A stretch of DNA of 64,000 nt, from assembly GCF_014653945.1 (NCBI RefSeq), contig NZ_BNAU01000010.1, forward strand, positions 124,001 to 188,000. Direction: 5' to 3'. A program made the position numbers and the translations under genes. Origin of the DNA: Amycolatopsis deserti (GTDB taxonomy: Bacteria > Actinomycetota > Actinomycetes > Mycobacteriales > Pseudonocardiaceae). Shown piece after piece: positions 23,772 through 31,758 of this stretch. Position 1 is the stretch's first letter. Every line of letters starts with the position of its first letter. The notes below the pieces were generated by a model. That model had not been told where the DNA came from and ran no database searches. It saw nothing but the letters and a program-made list of their open reading frames with translations.

Positions 23772-25123
23772 GACAACGCGACCAGCGTGTTCCCGCGCTG
23801 CTCGAACAGCACCGGCCCCAGCGCGGCCAGCCGCACCGGGCCGGTGTAGCCGTGCCGGTCCACCGCGATCGTGCGGATCGTCGACCCGTCCGACTCGTTG
23901 AGCACCGCCAGCCCGCCCTGGATCGGCACGACCAGCTGGTGCGCGAACGTGATCCCCGGCCCCAGCGCGCTGTTCAGCGTCCACAGTGGAGTGAGGTTGT
24001 CCCGGGACAGCGCCATCATCTTCGACCCGGTGAACCAGTACACGTTCGCCGACGTGGCCGACGTGACCGGCGCCAGGCCCGCCGGGTCCTGCGCCAGGTC
24101 CGAAGCCGGCACGTCCAGCGGGTACGCCGCGGTCTGCTCGCCGTCGGCGTCGTAGAGCACCAGCAGCCTCTGGTCCGGCAGCGCGACCGCCGTGTAGTCA
24201 CCGGACATCGCGACCAGCCGCGCGTTGTGCCCGGCCACGATCGCACTGAACGACACCTGCGGCTCGTCCGCCTCCTTGGGCACGGCCTTCATCACCGTCA
24301 GCCGGTCACCCGGGTCACCGGGGCAGCGCTCGATCACGCCGACGCGGCCGGACGCCATCGCGACCGACCCGTACGTGCACCCGGTGCGCGGCTGCTTGCC
24401 GGGGTTCACCAGGGCGGGAACCCGGCCGTACTCGTTGGTCTCCACGAGGTCGTCCCGCCATGTCACGAGCAGATCGGACCCGGTCGCGGTGACCTGGCTG
24501 CCGTCGGTCACCAGCCGCGTGCCCAGCGGCGCGCTGCCGGTGCGCTGCGCCTTGCGCAGCCCCGTGTCGATGCCGAGCCCGACCACCTCGGAGCAGCCGG
24601 ACTCGCCGTTCACCCCGTCCTTGCGGTACACCGCCAGCACCCGGCCCCAGGCCTCGGCGGCGGTGCACAACGTCAGGTCGCGGGCGTAGCGCCAGCGCAC
24701 CTCGCCGGTGAGCGGGTCGCGGCCGGCGATCTCGCCGCCGTTCGCGGTCGCCACGGCCGTGCCCTCGGCGATCGGCACCGGGGCCGCGTCACTGGGCGCC
24801 TGCCACAGCTCGCGCAGCGTCGCCGGAACGGTCGCGGGCGAGGGCGGCAGGGGAGTGCCCGGCGCGGACGTCTCCTGGATCGTCGCGCGGCTCGCGCTGG
24901 AGGCCCAGATGACGGCGCCGGTGACGACCACGACGACGGCGATCACGACCGCGATCACCCGGTCGCGTGGCCGGTTCCACGGTGACGGCCGCTCGTGTCG
25001 CGGCCGCCGGGGAGCCGGCGCCGGAGCGGGAGCACCGGCCAGCACGTCCTCCGCGCCGATCGGCCCGGCGGCCGCATCGCCCTCGGGACGGCGGTGCCGT
25101 CCTCCCGCCTCGGGCTCGCTCAC
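23768..25123 (-). CDS. Membrane-anchored PQQ/WD-like beta-propeller protein
   Basis: 451 aa; GTG at 25123. Pro/Arg-rich cytosolic N-terminus (about 1-53), one membrane helix (VIAVVIAVVVVVTGAVIWAS), then an extracytoplasmic repeat domain with PQQ-like blades (GEIAGRDPLTGEVRWRYARD; GIDTGLRKAQR; LSRDNLTPLWTLNSALG). Cysteines in the outer domain may form disulfides. It occupies the place of M. tuberculosis Rv3212, next to the RhlE helicase. Function unknown. A scaffold or lipoprotein-assembly-like role is only a guess. Confidence 0.8.
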   Translation of the reverse strand: MSEPEAGGRHRRPEGDAAAGPIGAEDVLAGAPAPAPAPRRPRHERPSPWNRPRDRVIAVVIAVVVVVTGAVIWASSASRATIQETSAPGTPLPPSPATVPATLRELWQAPSDAAPVPIAEGTAVATANGGEIAGRDPLTGEVRWRYARDLTLCTAAEAWGRVLAVYRKDGVNGESGCSEVVGLGIDTGLRKAQRTGSAPLGTRLVTDGSQVTATGSDLLVTWRDDLVETNEYGRVPALVNPGKQPRTGCTYGSVAMASGRVGVIERCPGDPGDRLTVMKAVPKEADEPQVSFSAIVAGHNARLVAMSGDYTAVALPDQRLLVLYDADGEQTAAYPLDVPASDLAQDPAGLAPVTSATSANVYWFTGSKMMALSRDNLTPLWTLNSALGPGITFAHQLVVPIQGGLAVLNESDGSTIRTIAVDRHGYTGPVRLAALGPVLFEQRGNTLVALS

Positions 25124-25170
25124 GTTCCTGCTCCCGGTGTTCGCCGGCGCCCCCGCGGCGCCGGTCGGCC

Positions 25171-26805
25171 TCAGTCTGCCGAACCCGGTGTATCAGACGT
25201 GTTCGCCGTCGCGCTGGCCGAGCCCGAACGGCGACGGCGGCGACGACGGGCCGGGCGCTCCGCGGACTCGCCGGCCTCTCGCTCGGCCGGGCCCTTCTCC
25301 GCCGGGCCGGAAGCGTCGCCGACCGCCTTGCCACCGCGCGTGCGGCGGCGCGGACGGCGCTCCTCACCCGACGCGCCCGCGGAGTCGCCGGTCGCCTCGG
25401 CGGGCTCGCCCTCGGTGGACTTCGCCGCGCCACGCGTGCGGCGGCGGCTGCGGGTGGCCCCGCCGGCGCTGCTGCCCCGGCGGCGGCCGCCCATCTGCTC
25501 TTCCGGCTCGGCGGCCAGCCCGGCGCGGGTGCGCTTGGACAGCGGCAGCCGCCCGGTGGCGTCCTCCGGGATGTCCAGGTCGCTGAACAGGTGCTTCGAC
25601 GTCGAGTACGTCTCCACCGGCTCGGCCATGTCGAGCTTGAGCGCGTCGTTGATGGCCTGCCAGCGGTGCATGTCGTCCCAGTCGACGAGCGTGATCGCGA
25701 CACCGGTCTTGCCCGCGCGGCCGGTGCGGCCGATGCGGTGCACGTACGTGCTCTCGTCCTCGGGCGTCTGGTAGTTGATCACGTGCGTCACGTCGGTGAC
25801 GTCGATGCCGCGGGCCGCGACGTCGGTGGCGACCAGCACGTCGACCTTGCCCGACCGGAACGCGCGCAGCGCCTGCTCGCGGGCGCCCTGGCCCAGGTCA
25901 CCGTGCACCGCGGCGGCGGCGAACCCGCGCTCGGCGAGGTCGTCGGCCACCTTCTGGGCGGTGCGCTTGGTGCGGGTGAAGATCATCGTCAGCCCGCGGT
26001 CCTTGGCCTGCAGGACGCGGGCGATCAGCTCCGGCTTGTCCAGCGAGTGCGCCCGGTAGGCGAACTGGGTGGTGCGCTCGTGCACCGCGCTGGAGTCGTT
26101 CTCCTCGGCTCGCACGTGCGTGGGGCGGTTGAGGAAGGTGCGGGCCAGCTTGATGATCGGGTCCGGCATCGTGGCCGAGAACAGCATGGTCTGGCGCTCG
26201 TCGGGCACCATGGTCAGGATGCGCTCGATGTCGGGCAGGAAGCCCAGGTCGAGCATCTCGTCGGCCTCGTCCAGCACCAGCGCGCGGACCTTGCCCAGGA
26301 CCAGCGCCTTCTGCTCGGCCAGGTCCAGCAGGCGGCCCGGGGTGCCGACGACCACGTCGACGCCCTTGCGCAGCGCGCTGATCTGCTGCTCGTAGGGGCG
26401 GCCGCCGTAGATGGCCAGCGTGCGCACGTCCAGGTGCTTGGCGGCGTCGGTGATGTCGCGGGTGACCTGCAGGCACAGCTCACGGGTCGGGACGACCACG
26501 AGCGCCTGCGGGGTGCCGTCGCCCGGGGAGACCAGGCGCTGCAGCAGCGGGACGCCGAAGCCCAGCGTCTTGCCCATGCCGGTGCGGGCCTGTCCGATCA
26601 GGTCGTCGCCGGCCAGCGCGAGCGGCAGCGTCAGGGCCTGGATGGCGAAGGTGTGCTCGATGCCGGCCTCGGCGAGCGCGCGCACGATCTCGGGGCGGAC
26701 GCCCAGCTCGGCGAAGGTGGGTGTGGCCGGCTCGACGTGGTCGGCCTGCAGCGGGTGGGAGGTGTCGGTGTCGGGGACCCCGGTCTCGCTGTGCTCGAGG
26801 GCCAC
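25171..26805 (-). CDS. rhlE: DEAD-box RNA helicase, RhlE-type
   Basis: 544 aa from GTG 26805. All DEAD-box motifs are present: FAIQALTLPLALAGDD (Q motif), ARTGMGKT (I), PTRELC (Ia), TPGRLLD (Ib), VLDEADEML (II), SATMP (III), TDVAARGIDV (V) and HRIGRTGRAGKTG (VI). A basic RG/RRR-rich C-terminal tail of about 110 residues follows, as in actinobacterial RhlE. Remodels RNA in ribosome assembly or decay. GTG 26805 lacks a ribosome-binding site; the frame stays open upstream, and a CTG at 26841 sits 8 nt after AGAGAGG, so the true N-terminus may be longer. Corresponds to Rv3211. Confidence 0.92.
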   Translation of the reverse strand: MALEHSETGVPDTDTSHPLQADHVEPATPTFAELGVRPEIVRALAEAGIEHTFAIQALTLPLALAGDDLIGQARTGMGKTLGFGVPLLQRLVSPGDGTPQALVVVPTRELCLQVTRDITDAAKHLDVRTLAIYGGRPYEQQISALRKGVDVVVGTPGRLLDLAEQKALVLGKVRALVLDEADEMLDLGFLPDIERILTMVPDERQTMLFSATMPDPIIKLARTFLNRPTHVRAEENDSSAVHERTTQFAYRAHSLDKPELIARVLQAKDRGLTMIFTRTKRTAQKVADDLAERGFAAAAVHGDLGQGAREQALRAFRSGKVDVLVATDVAARGIDVTDVTHVINYQTPEDESTYVHRIGRTGRAGKTGVAITLVDWDDMHRWQAINDALKLDMAEPVETYSTSKHLFSDLDIPEDATGRLPLSKRTRAGLAAEPEEQMGGRRRGSSAGGATRSRRRTRGAAKSTEGEPAEATGDSAGASGEERRPRRRTRGGKAVGDASGPAEKGPAEREAGESAERPARRRRRRRSGSASATANTSDTPGSAD

Positions 26806-27140
26806 CGGGTCGGTCGTGTTTTCGGGATTCGTCGCGGTCAGTGTGATCGCCTCTCTCTACCAGCGCGCACGGCCTGGTCGAGATTGGGCACTCAACCGGC
26901 GGGAAGGTCCACCGGGATTGCCTGGACGGCGTGCACGCGCATTACCTGCCGCTCGCAGTGGCGCCCGGGGTCTGCTCGTCCTCCGGCGAGTCGAGGCGGG
27001 TGTGCCTCGGGTGGGGCGCGCTACTGCGGATGCGGTAGCTTTCCCGTCCAATTGTAACCGGTAGGACCCCGGCCTCGGCATTTCGGCCCGGTGTGTCCAC
27101 GTTAGATTCGTCTCCTCGTGGCGGCGGTACGCTCACGGCC
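26806..27140. other. Divergent promoter region, rhlE / ferritin-like gene
   Basis: About 335 bp with no convincing gene. It contains the possible extended rhlE start (near 26841, with a GAGAGAGG-like site) and the -10 box of the ferritin-like gene. The AT-richer patch CAATTGTAACCGG near 27050 stands out from the surroundings and could be a regulator site. Confidence 0.4.
27128..27133 (+). promoter_or_regulatory. -10 box for leaderless ferritin-like gene
   Basis: TACGCT ends 7 nt before GTG 27141, supporting that start over the longer in-frame ORF beginning at 27093. Confidence 0.45.
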
Positions 27141-27788
27141 GTGACACGAGAGATCAGCGAAGGCGTCGTCGACCTGCTCGGGGTCATCGCCTACGGCGAG
27201 TTGTCCGCGTTCGACCGGATGGCGGAGGACGCGCGCAAGGCGCCCACCCTGTCCGGGCGCGCCGCGCTGTCGGCGATGGCGGCCGCCGAGATCGGGCACT
27301 ACGAGATGCTGGCCAAGTTCCTCGCCGACCACGGCAGGCGCGTCGAGGACGCGATGGCGCCGTTCGTGGCCCGCTTCGACGCCTGGCACGCGTCCACGGC
27401 ACCGAGGTCGTGGCTGGAATCGCTGGTCAAGGCCTACGTCGGGGACGGGCTGGCGGCGGACCTCTACCGCGAGGTCGGCAGCTGGCTGGACCCGGAGACC
27501 AAGGACCTGGTGGTCACCGTGCTCGCCGACACCGGGCACTCGGCCTTCGCCGAGCGGGAGGTCGCGGCCGGGATCGAGGCCGACCCCAAGACGCGCGACA
27601 AGCTGGCGCTGTGGGGGCGGCGGCTGCTCGGCGAGGCGATCACCCAGGCGCAGTACGTGGTGGCCGAGCGGGACCCGCTGGCCGAGCTGATCGTGTCCGG
27701 GTCGGGCGACCTGTCGGGAATCGCCGGGCTGTTCCGCCGGTTGCAGCAGGGGCACACCAAACGGATGCAGGTGCTCGGGCTGGGCTAG
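27141..27788 (+). CDS. Ferritin-like fold protein (MiaE-like)
   Basis: 215 aa; start GTG 27141 (VTREISEGVVDLLGVIAY). All-helical protein with AAAEIGHYEMLAKFL and TGHSAFAEREV, which retain ExxH-type positions of a diiron four-helix bundle. Related to the tRNA-hydroxylase-like ferritin superfamily and to M. tuberculosis Rv3210c. The role could be oxidation chemistry or only a structural relic; metal ligands are incomplete by eye. Lies 43 bp before the DUF3107 gene, in conserved order. Confidence 0.8.
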   Translation: MTREISEGVVDLLGVIAYGELSAFDRMAEDARKAPTLSGRAALSAMAAAEIGHYEMLAKFLADHGRRVEDAMAPFVARFDAWHASTAPRSWLESLVKAYVGDGLAADLYREVGSWLDPETKDLVVTVLADTGHSAFAEREVAAGIEADPKTRDKLALWGRRLLGEAITQAQYVVAERDPLAELIVSGSGDLSGIAGLFRRLQQGHTKRMQVLGLG

Positions 27789-27831
27789 CCTGGGCAGTGG
27801 AGTACGTGGCAGAACCAGTCGGAGGTAGCAG

Positions 27832-28062
27832 GTGGAGGTCAAGATCGGCATCAAGGACACCCCGCGTGAGCTGGTGGTGTCCAGTGGCCAGTCCGCCGAG
27901 GAGGTCGAGAAGCTGGTCGCCGACGCGCTGAAGACCGCGGACGGCCTGTTCAGCCTCACCGACGACAAGGGGCGCAAGTTCCTGGTCCCGTCGGACCGGA
28001 TCGCCTACGTCGAGATCGCGCCCTCGGACGTGCGCCGGGTCGGGTTCGCGGTCGGTTCCTGA
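27832..28062 (+). CDS. DUF3107 protein (TB9.4 homologue)
   Basis: 76 aa; GTG at 27832 with GGAGG upstream. Compact beta-alpha protein (MEVKIGIKDTPRELVV; FLVPSDRIAYVEIA) matching actinobacterial DUF3107/TB9.4 (Rv3208A) along its full length. Function unknown. Conserved genome position near rhlE and MoeZ across mycobacteria and Pseudonocardiales suggests a housekeeping role. Confidence 0.9.
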   Translation: MEVKIGIKDTPRELVVSSGQSAEEVEKLVADALKTADGLFSLTDDKGRKFLVPSDRIAYVEIAPSDVRRVGFAVGS

Positions 28063-28073
28063 CACCAGACGCG

Positions 28074-28111
28074 AAAAGGGGCGCCCACCGGCTGGTGGGC
28101 GCCCCTTTTTT
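28074..28111 (+). terminator. Rho-independent terminator after DUF3107 gene
   Basis: Stem AAAAGGGGCGCCCACC (28074-28089) pairs with GGTGGGCGCCCCTTTT (28094-28109) around a 4-nt loop, followed by a six-T run (28106-28111). The A-run and T-run make it usable in both directions, serving the convergent DUF4873 gene too. It is the strongest terminator in the window. Confidence 0.92.
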
Positions 28112-28113
28112 GG

Positions 28114-28431
28114 CTATTCGGCCAGCTCGGCCAGCGTCTTGGGCACCGTGAACGGCGGGGTGCTCGTCCCCAGGATGCGGTACCGCCCCCACGGGTCCGG
28201 GTCCGACAGCTCGCCCGCCGCGGAGCCGTCCGGGGTGCGGATCTCGCCCTTCTTCTTGCGGCCGCCGCACAGCTCGTCCAGCCGGGCGTTCGGCGCGATG
28301 CGGCCGTACCAGCGGTAGTAGCCGTCGATCGGCTGGAAGTGGCCCCTCAGCTCCACCTCGACGGGCACCTCGGCGCCGTCCACCACCACCGTCGCGGGAC
28401 CGGTGTAGCCGTCTTCGTCGTCAGCCGACAT
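28114..28431 (-). CDS. DUF4873 family protein
   Basis: 105 aa; ATG at 28431 lies inside the 3' end of the TetR gene (11-base overlap), so it is translationally coupled. Family features are YTGPATVVVDGAEVPVEVEL, HFQPIDGYYRWYGRI and the C-terminal RYRILGTSTPPF. DUF4873 is often fused to or next to flavin monooxygenases. Biochemical role unknown. Cotranscribed with the TetR regulator. Confidence 0.82.
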   Translation of the reverse strand: MSADDEDGYTGPATVVVDGAEVPVEVELRGHFQPIDGYYRWYGRIAPNARLDELCGGRKKKGEIRTPDGSAAGELSDPDPWGRYRILGTSTPPFTVPKTLAELAE

Positions 28432-29188
28432 CCGTTTCCTCCTTCGGGCGCACCCGTCCGAGCTGGACGATCTTGTTCTCCTCCAGCGGCTTGTTCGGAT
28501 CGATCGTGACCCCGTGCTGGCGGGCCAGCCCGTCGATGGCGGCCCAGATGATCTGCGTCAGGTACTCCACGACGCTGTCCCGGCTCATCGACCGGCGCTC
28601 CAGCCACCACTCACCGGTGTTCTGGACCATCCCGACGATCCCGTAGGCCCACGGCTCGGCGGCGCCGGAGTCCATGTTGAACATCCGCATGTAGTCGCCG
28701 AGCAGGGCGGTCAGCGCGGTGGCGATCAGTTCCTTGTCCTCGGCCACCACGTCGGCGTCAGCCGGCTTGCCCGCGAACGAGCCGCGCGCCAGCAGCCGGT
28801 ACAGGTTCGGGTGCTCCTCGATGACGGTGAAGAACGCGTCCAGCGCCATGCGGATCCGCGGCACCGGCGCCAGCTCGGCGTTGATCGCCGGCACCAGGCG
28901 CGAGAACAGCAGCTCGGTGCCGCGCTGGCCGAGCGCGTCGTACAGGTCGGCCTTGTCCGCGAAGTGCCGGTACAGCACCGGCTTGGTGACCCCGGCGGCG
29001 ACCGCGACGTCGTCCATCGCCAGGTCCGGCCCGCGCTCGTCCAGCGCCTTCAGGGCCGCTTCGACGAACTCGGCCCGCCGCTCCACCCGGTGCTTGCGCC
29101 AGCGGTCCCGCCGCGCGTCGCCGGTCGCCGGCTCGCCGGCCGAGGGGTGCTTGCCGCTGCGCTTGACACGATCCGCCACGCGCCCCAT
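28421..29188 (-). CDS. TetR-family regulator of the AurF-like operon
   Basis: 255 aa; ATG at 29188 chosen (an upstream in-frame start at 29212 would run into the operator). Basic N-terminal extension of about 35 residues, then a TetR helix-turn-helix (AMDDVAVAAGVTKPVLYRHF) and a ligand-binding all-helical domain. Divergent from the AurF-type oxygenase gene, with a perfect palindrome (29198-29210) 9 bp from its start. It probably represses both sides and responds to a lipid-like or aromatic ligand. Confidence 0.88.
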   Translation of the reverse strand: MGRVADRVKRSGKHPSAGEPATGDARRDRWRKHRVERRAEFVEAALKALDERGPDLAMDDVAVAAGVTKPVLYRHFADKADLYDALGQRGTELLFSRLVPAINAELAPVPRIRMALDAFFTVIEEHPNLYRLLARGSFAGKPADADVVAEDKELIATALTALLGDYMRMFNMDSGAAEPWAYGIVGMVQNTGEWWLERRSMSRDSVVEYLTQIIWAAIDGLARQHGVTIDPNKPLEENKIVQLGRVRPKEETDVG

Positions 29189-29197
29189 GCTACCAGA

Positions 29198-29210
29198 GGT
29201 AACTGTTACC
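29198..29210. promoter_or_regulatory. Palindromic TetR operator
   Basis: Perfect inverted repeat GGTAAC-T-GTTACC in the 52-bp divergent gap. A further GGGTTAC half-site lies 4 bases beyond (29213-29219) and TACC 4 bases before, giving a possible double site. AT-content is high relative to its surroundings. Confidence 0.75.
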
Positions 29211-29240
29211 ACGGGTTACACAATCAGTGGGGAGCACGCG

Positions 29241-30146
29241 ATGACGCGAACGCTGGACGACCACGGCCGGGAGAAGACCGCGGAGCGGTTGCTGAAGTCC
29301 TCGGCCAACAAGTTCTACGACCCCGAGGTCGACATCGACTGGAACGCCCCACTGGACGAGGGCAAACCGTTCCAGCTGGAGCACCGCAGCTCGCTCTACG
29401 GGACGCACCTGTGGGACCGGCTCAGCGAGGAACAGCGGCTCGAGCTCGGCAGGCACGAGCTGGCCAGCATCGCCAGCAACGGCATCTTCTTCGAGGTGCT
29501 GCTGATGCAGCTGCTGCTCAAGGAGGTCTACAACTCCGACCCGACCACGCGTCACGTGCAGTACGCGCTCGCCGAGATCGCCGACGAGTGCCGGCATTCG
29601 ACGATGTTCGCGCGCTCGGTCGAGCGGGTCGGCGCACCGGCCTACGGCCCGGTCAAGATCGTGCACCGGCTGGGCAAGCTACTGCAGTTCATCGGCTACG
29701 GGCCGGCGCTGTACGGCTCGATCCTGGTCGCCGAGGAGATCCTCGACCGCATCCAGCGGGAGAGCATGGCCGACGAGAACATCCAGCCGCTGGTGCGCAT
29801 GGTCAACCGCATCCACGTGCTGGAAGAGGCGCGGCACGTGACCTTCGCGCGCGAGGAGGTCACCCGCGGCATGGCGAAGCTGTCCAAGGCCGAGCTGCTC
29901 TACCAGCGCTGGCTGATCGCCGTCGTCAGCTTCGCGATCACCCGCAGCCTGATCAACCCGCGCGTCTACGCCGCGGTCGGCCTCAGCCCGCGCGAGGCGT
30001 GGGAGACCGCGATGAACAACCCGCACTGGCACGAGACCCTGCGCTGGTCCGGCGAGCGGATCATGGCCTTCCTGGACGAGGCCGGTCTGGTCGGCCAGCC
30101 GGGCACGTACTGGTGGCGCAAGTCCTTCCTGCTGGGGGCCCGATGA
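29241..30146 (+). CDS. AurF-family diiron oxygenase
   Basis: 301 aa; ATG at 29241 with GGGGAGC upstream. Ligand signatures of the AurF/CmlI-type diiron family are EIADECRHSTMFAR and LEEARHVTFAREE (two ExxH pairs), plus VAEEILDRIQRE and an N-terminal helix Glu in FFEVLLMQLLL. Family members N-oxygenate arylamines or hydroxylate lipids and aromatics. Actinobacterial relatives outside antibiotic clusters are of unknown substrate. Coupled (4-base overlap) to an alpha/beta hydrolase and controlled by the divergent TetR. Confidence 0.85.
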   Translation: MTRTLDDHGREKTAERLLKSSANKFYDPEVDIDWNAPLDEGKPFQLEHRSSLYGTHLWDRLSEEQRLELGRHELASIASNGIFFEVLLMQLLLKEVYNSDPTTRHVQYALAEIADECRHSTMFARSVERVGAPAYGPVKIVHRLGKLLQFIGYGPALYGSILVAEEILDRIQRESMADENIQPLVRMVNRIHVLEEARHVTFAREEVTRGMAKLSKAELLYQRWLIAVVSFAITRSLINPRVYAAVGLSPREAWETAMNNPHWHETLRWSGERIMAFLDEAGLVGQPGTYWWRKSFLLGAR

Positions 30147-31036
30147 CGGCGACGGTCCGTCGAAGGGGGACGGACCGTCGCTTCTCCACCAGCGACGGCA
30201 CCGTCCTCCACGTCGACGCGTCCGGCCCGCGCGACGCCGCGGTCACGCTGGTCCTGGTGCACGCGTGGACACAGGACCACCTGGAGTGGGACCCGGTGCT
30301 GCCGCTGCTGCCGACCGGGGTGCGGGTGCTGCGCTACGACCACCGCGGCCACGGCTGGTCCGAGCCGGCCAAACCCGGCACGGCGACGGTCGCGCAGCTG
30401 GCCGACGACCTCGCGGAGCTGATCACCGAGCTGGCGCCGGAGGGCAGGCTGGTCCTGGCCGGGCACTCGATGGGCGGGATGACCGTGATGGCGCTGGCCG
30501 AGCGGCACCCGGAGCTGGTGGAGTCGCGGGTCGACGGGGTCGCGTTCATCGCCACGTCGTGCTGCGACATGGACCGGCTCACGCTCGGCCTGAAGGGCCG
30601 GGCCGGGCGGGTGGCGGCGCGCGTGGACAAGACGTTCGGGCGGCTGCTGAACCGCTGGGGCACCGACCACGTGCCGATCCCGGCGCCGCTGGCGCGGCCG
30701 TCGGTGAAGTGGCTGGCGTTCGGGAAGAAGGTCCGGCGCGCGGACGTGCGGGCGATGACGGAGCAGTTCCTGCGGGCGCACCCGCGCAGCGTGGGCGGGT
30801 TCCGGGACTCCATGTCCGACCACGACCGGCGCAAGGCGCTGGCGACGCTACGCGGCACGCCGACGGTGGTGATGGTCGGCGACAGGGACCGGATCACGCC
30901 GGTGCACCACGCGCGGGTGATCGCCGAGGAGCTGCCGGACGCGGAGTTCGTGCTGTTCCCGGGCGCGGGCCACGAACTGACCTACGAACGGACGCGCGAG
31001 GTGGCCAAGCGGCTGAGCCGCCTGGTGGCGAACTAG
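30143..31036 (+). CDS. Alpha/beta hydrolase, AurF operon
   Basis: 297 aa; ATG overlaps the diiron gene stop (ATGA). Motifs: VHAWTQDHLEWDPVLPLL, YDHRGHGWSEP, nucleophile elbow GHSMGGM, VMVGDRDRITP and FPGAGHELTYER for the catalytic triad. Likely an esterase, epoxide- or haloalkane-hydrolase-like enzyme acting on the same compound as the oxygenase. Its stop and that of the convergent TetR gene lie within the same CTAG tetranucleotide. Confidence 0.9.
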   Translation: MTATVRRRGTDRRFSTSDGTVLHVDASGPRDAAVTLVLVHAWTQDHLEWDPVLPLLPTGVRVLRYDHRGHGWSEPAKPGTATVAQLADDLAELITELAPEGRLVLAGHSMGGMTVMALAERHPELVESRVDGVAFIATSCCDMDRLTLGLKGRAGRVAARVDKTFGRLLNRWGTDHVPIPAPLARPSVKWLAFGKKVRRADVRAMTEQFLRAHPRSVGGFRDSMSDHDRRKALATLRGTPTVVMVGDRDRITPVHHARVIAEELPDAEFVLFPGAGHELTYERTREVAKRLSRLVAN

Positions 31037-31674
31037 GCGGACTCGCCTGGCGCGTGCTGGAGCGGGAAGCCGCCGCCGATGCCGCGCCAGGCGAGCGTCG
31101 CCGTCAGGGACACCGCCTCCTCGCGGCTCATCGTGCTGTGGTGGGCCAGCCAGAAGCGCGCGCTGACCTGGCTCAACCCGACCAGGCCGACCGCCAGCAG
31201 GCGCGCCCGGCCCTCGTCCAGGCCGGCGTCGGCCGTGATGGTGTCCGTGATCGCGTTCACGCACTCGCTGGTGGCGCGGTCCACGGCCTCCTGCACGACC
31301 GGCTCGCCGCGCAGGTCGGACTCGAAGATCATCCGGAAGGCGCCGGTCTCGCTGGCGACGAAGTCGAAGAACGCGCCGACCGCGGCACGCACGCGGAGCT
31401 TGTTGTCGGTGGTCGAGGCCAGCGCCTCGCTCACCCGCGCGACCAGCTCGTCGACGTGGTTCTCCAGCAGCGCGGTGTAGAGGTCGAGCTTGCCGGGGAA
31501 GTGCTGGTACAACACGGGCTTGCTGACACCGGCCTGTTCGGCGATCTCGTCCATGGCCGCCGCGTGGTACCCGTTGGCCGAGAAGACCCGCTGCGCCGCG
31601 GCCAGAAGCTGAGCGCGCCGCTCGGTCCGGGGTAGCCGGACTCCCCGCTGTTGCGCCGCCGCAGTCTCCGTCAT
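31033..31674 (-). CDS. TetR-family regulator (Rv3208-like)
   Basis: 213 aa; ATG at 31674 with GGGAGG upstream. N-terminal helix-turn-helix AMDEIAEQAGVSKPVLYQHF followed by a ligand-binding domain (GAFRMIFESDLRGEP; TMSREEAVSLTATLAWRGIG). Position between DUF3107 and DUF3152/MoeZ matches M. tuberculosis Rv3208. Divergent from an alpha/beta hydrolase, with an imperfect palindrome in the gap as a candidate operator. Confidence 0.88.
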   Translation of the reverse strand: MTETAAAQQRGVRLPRTERRAQLLAAAQRVFSANGYHAAAMDEIAEQAGVSKPVLYQHFPGKLDLYTALLENHVDELVARVSEALASTTDNKLRVRAAVGAFFDFVASETGAFRMIFESDLRGEPVVQEAVDRATSECVNAITDTITADAGLDEGRARLLAVGLVGLSQVSARFWLAHHSTMSREEAVSLTATLAWRGIGGGFPLQHAPGESA

Positions 31675-31704
31675 GCTTTCCTCCCAAAGAACCCGTTCGA
31701 GATT

Positions 31705-31724
31705 ACTCGCCGGTATCGCCGAGT
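31705..31724. promoter_or_regulatory. Candidate TetR operator, imperfect palindrome
   Basis: ACTCGCCGGTATCGCCGAGT matches its own reverse complement at 16 of 20 positions and sits in the 84-bp divergent gap between the TetR gene and the hydrolase gene. Suits autoregulation. Confidence 0.45.
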
Positions 31725-31758
31725 CGCCAAGGGTCGGGTCGGTAGGCATCCTGGATTG

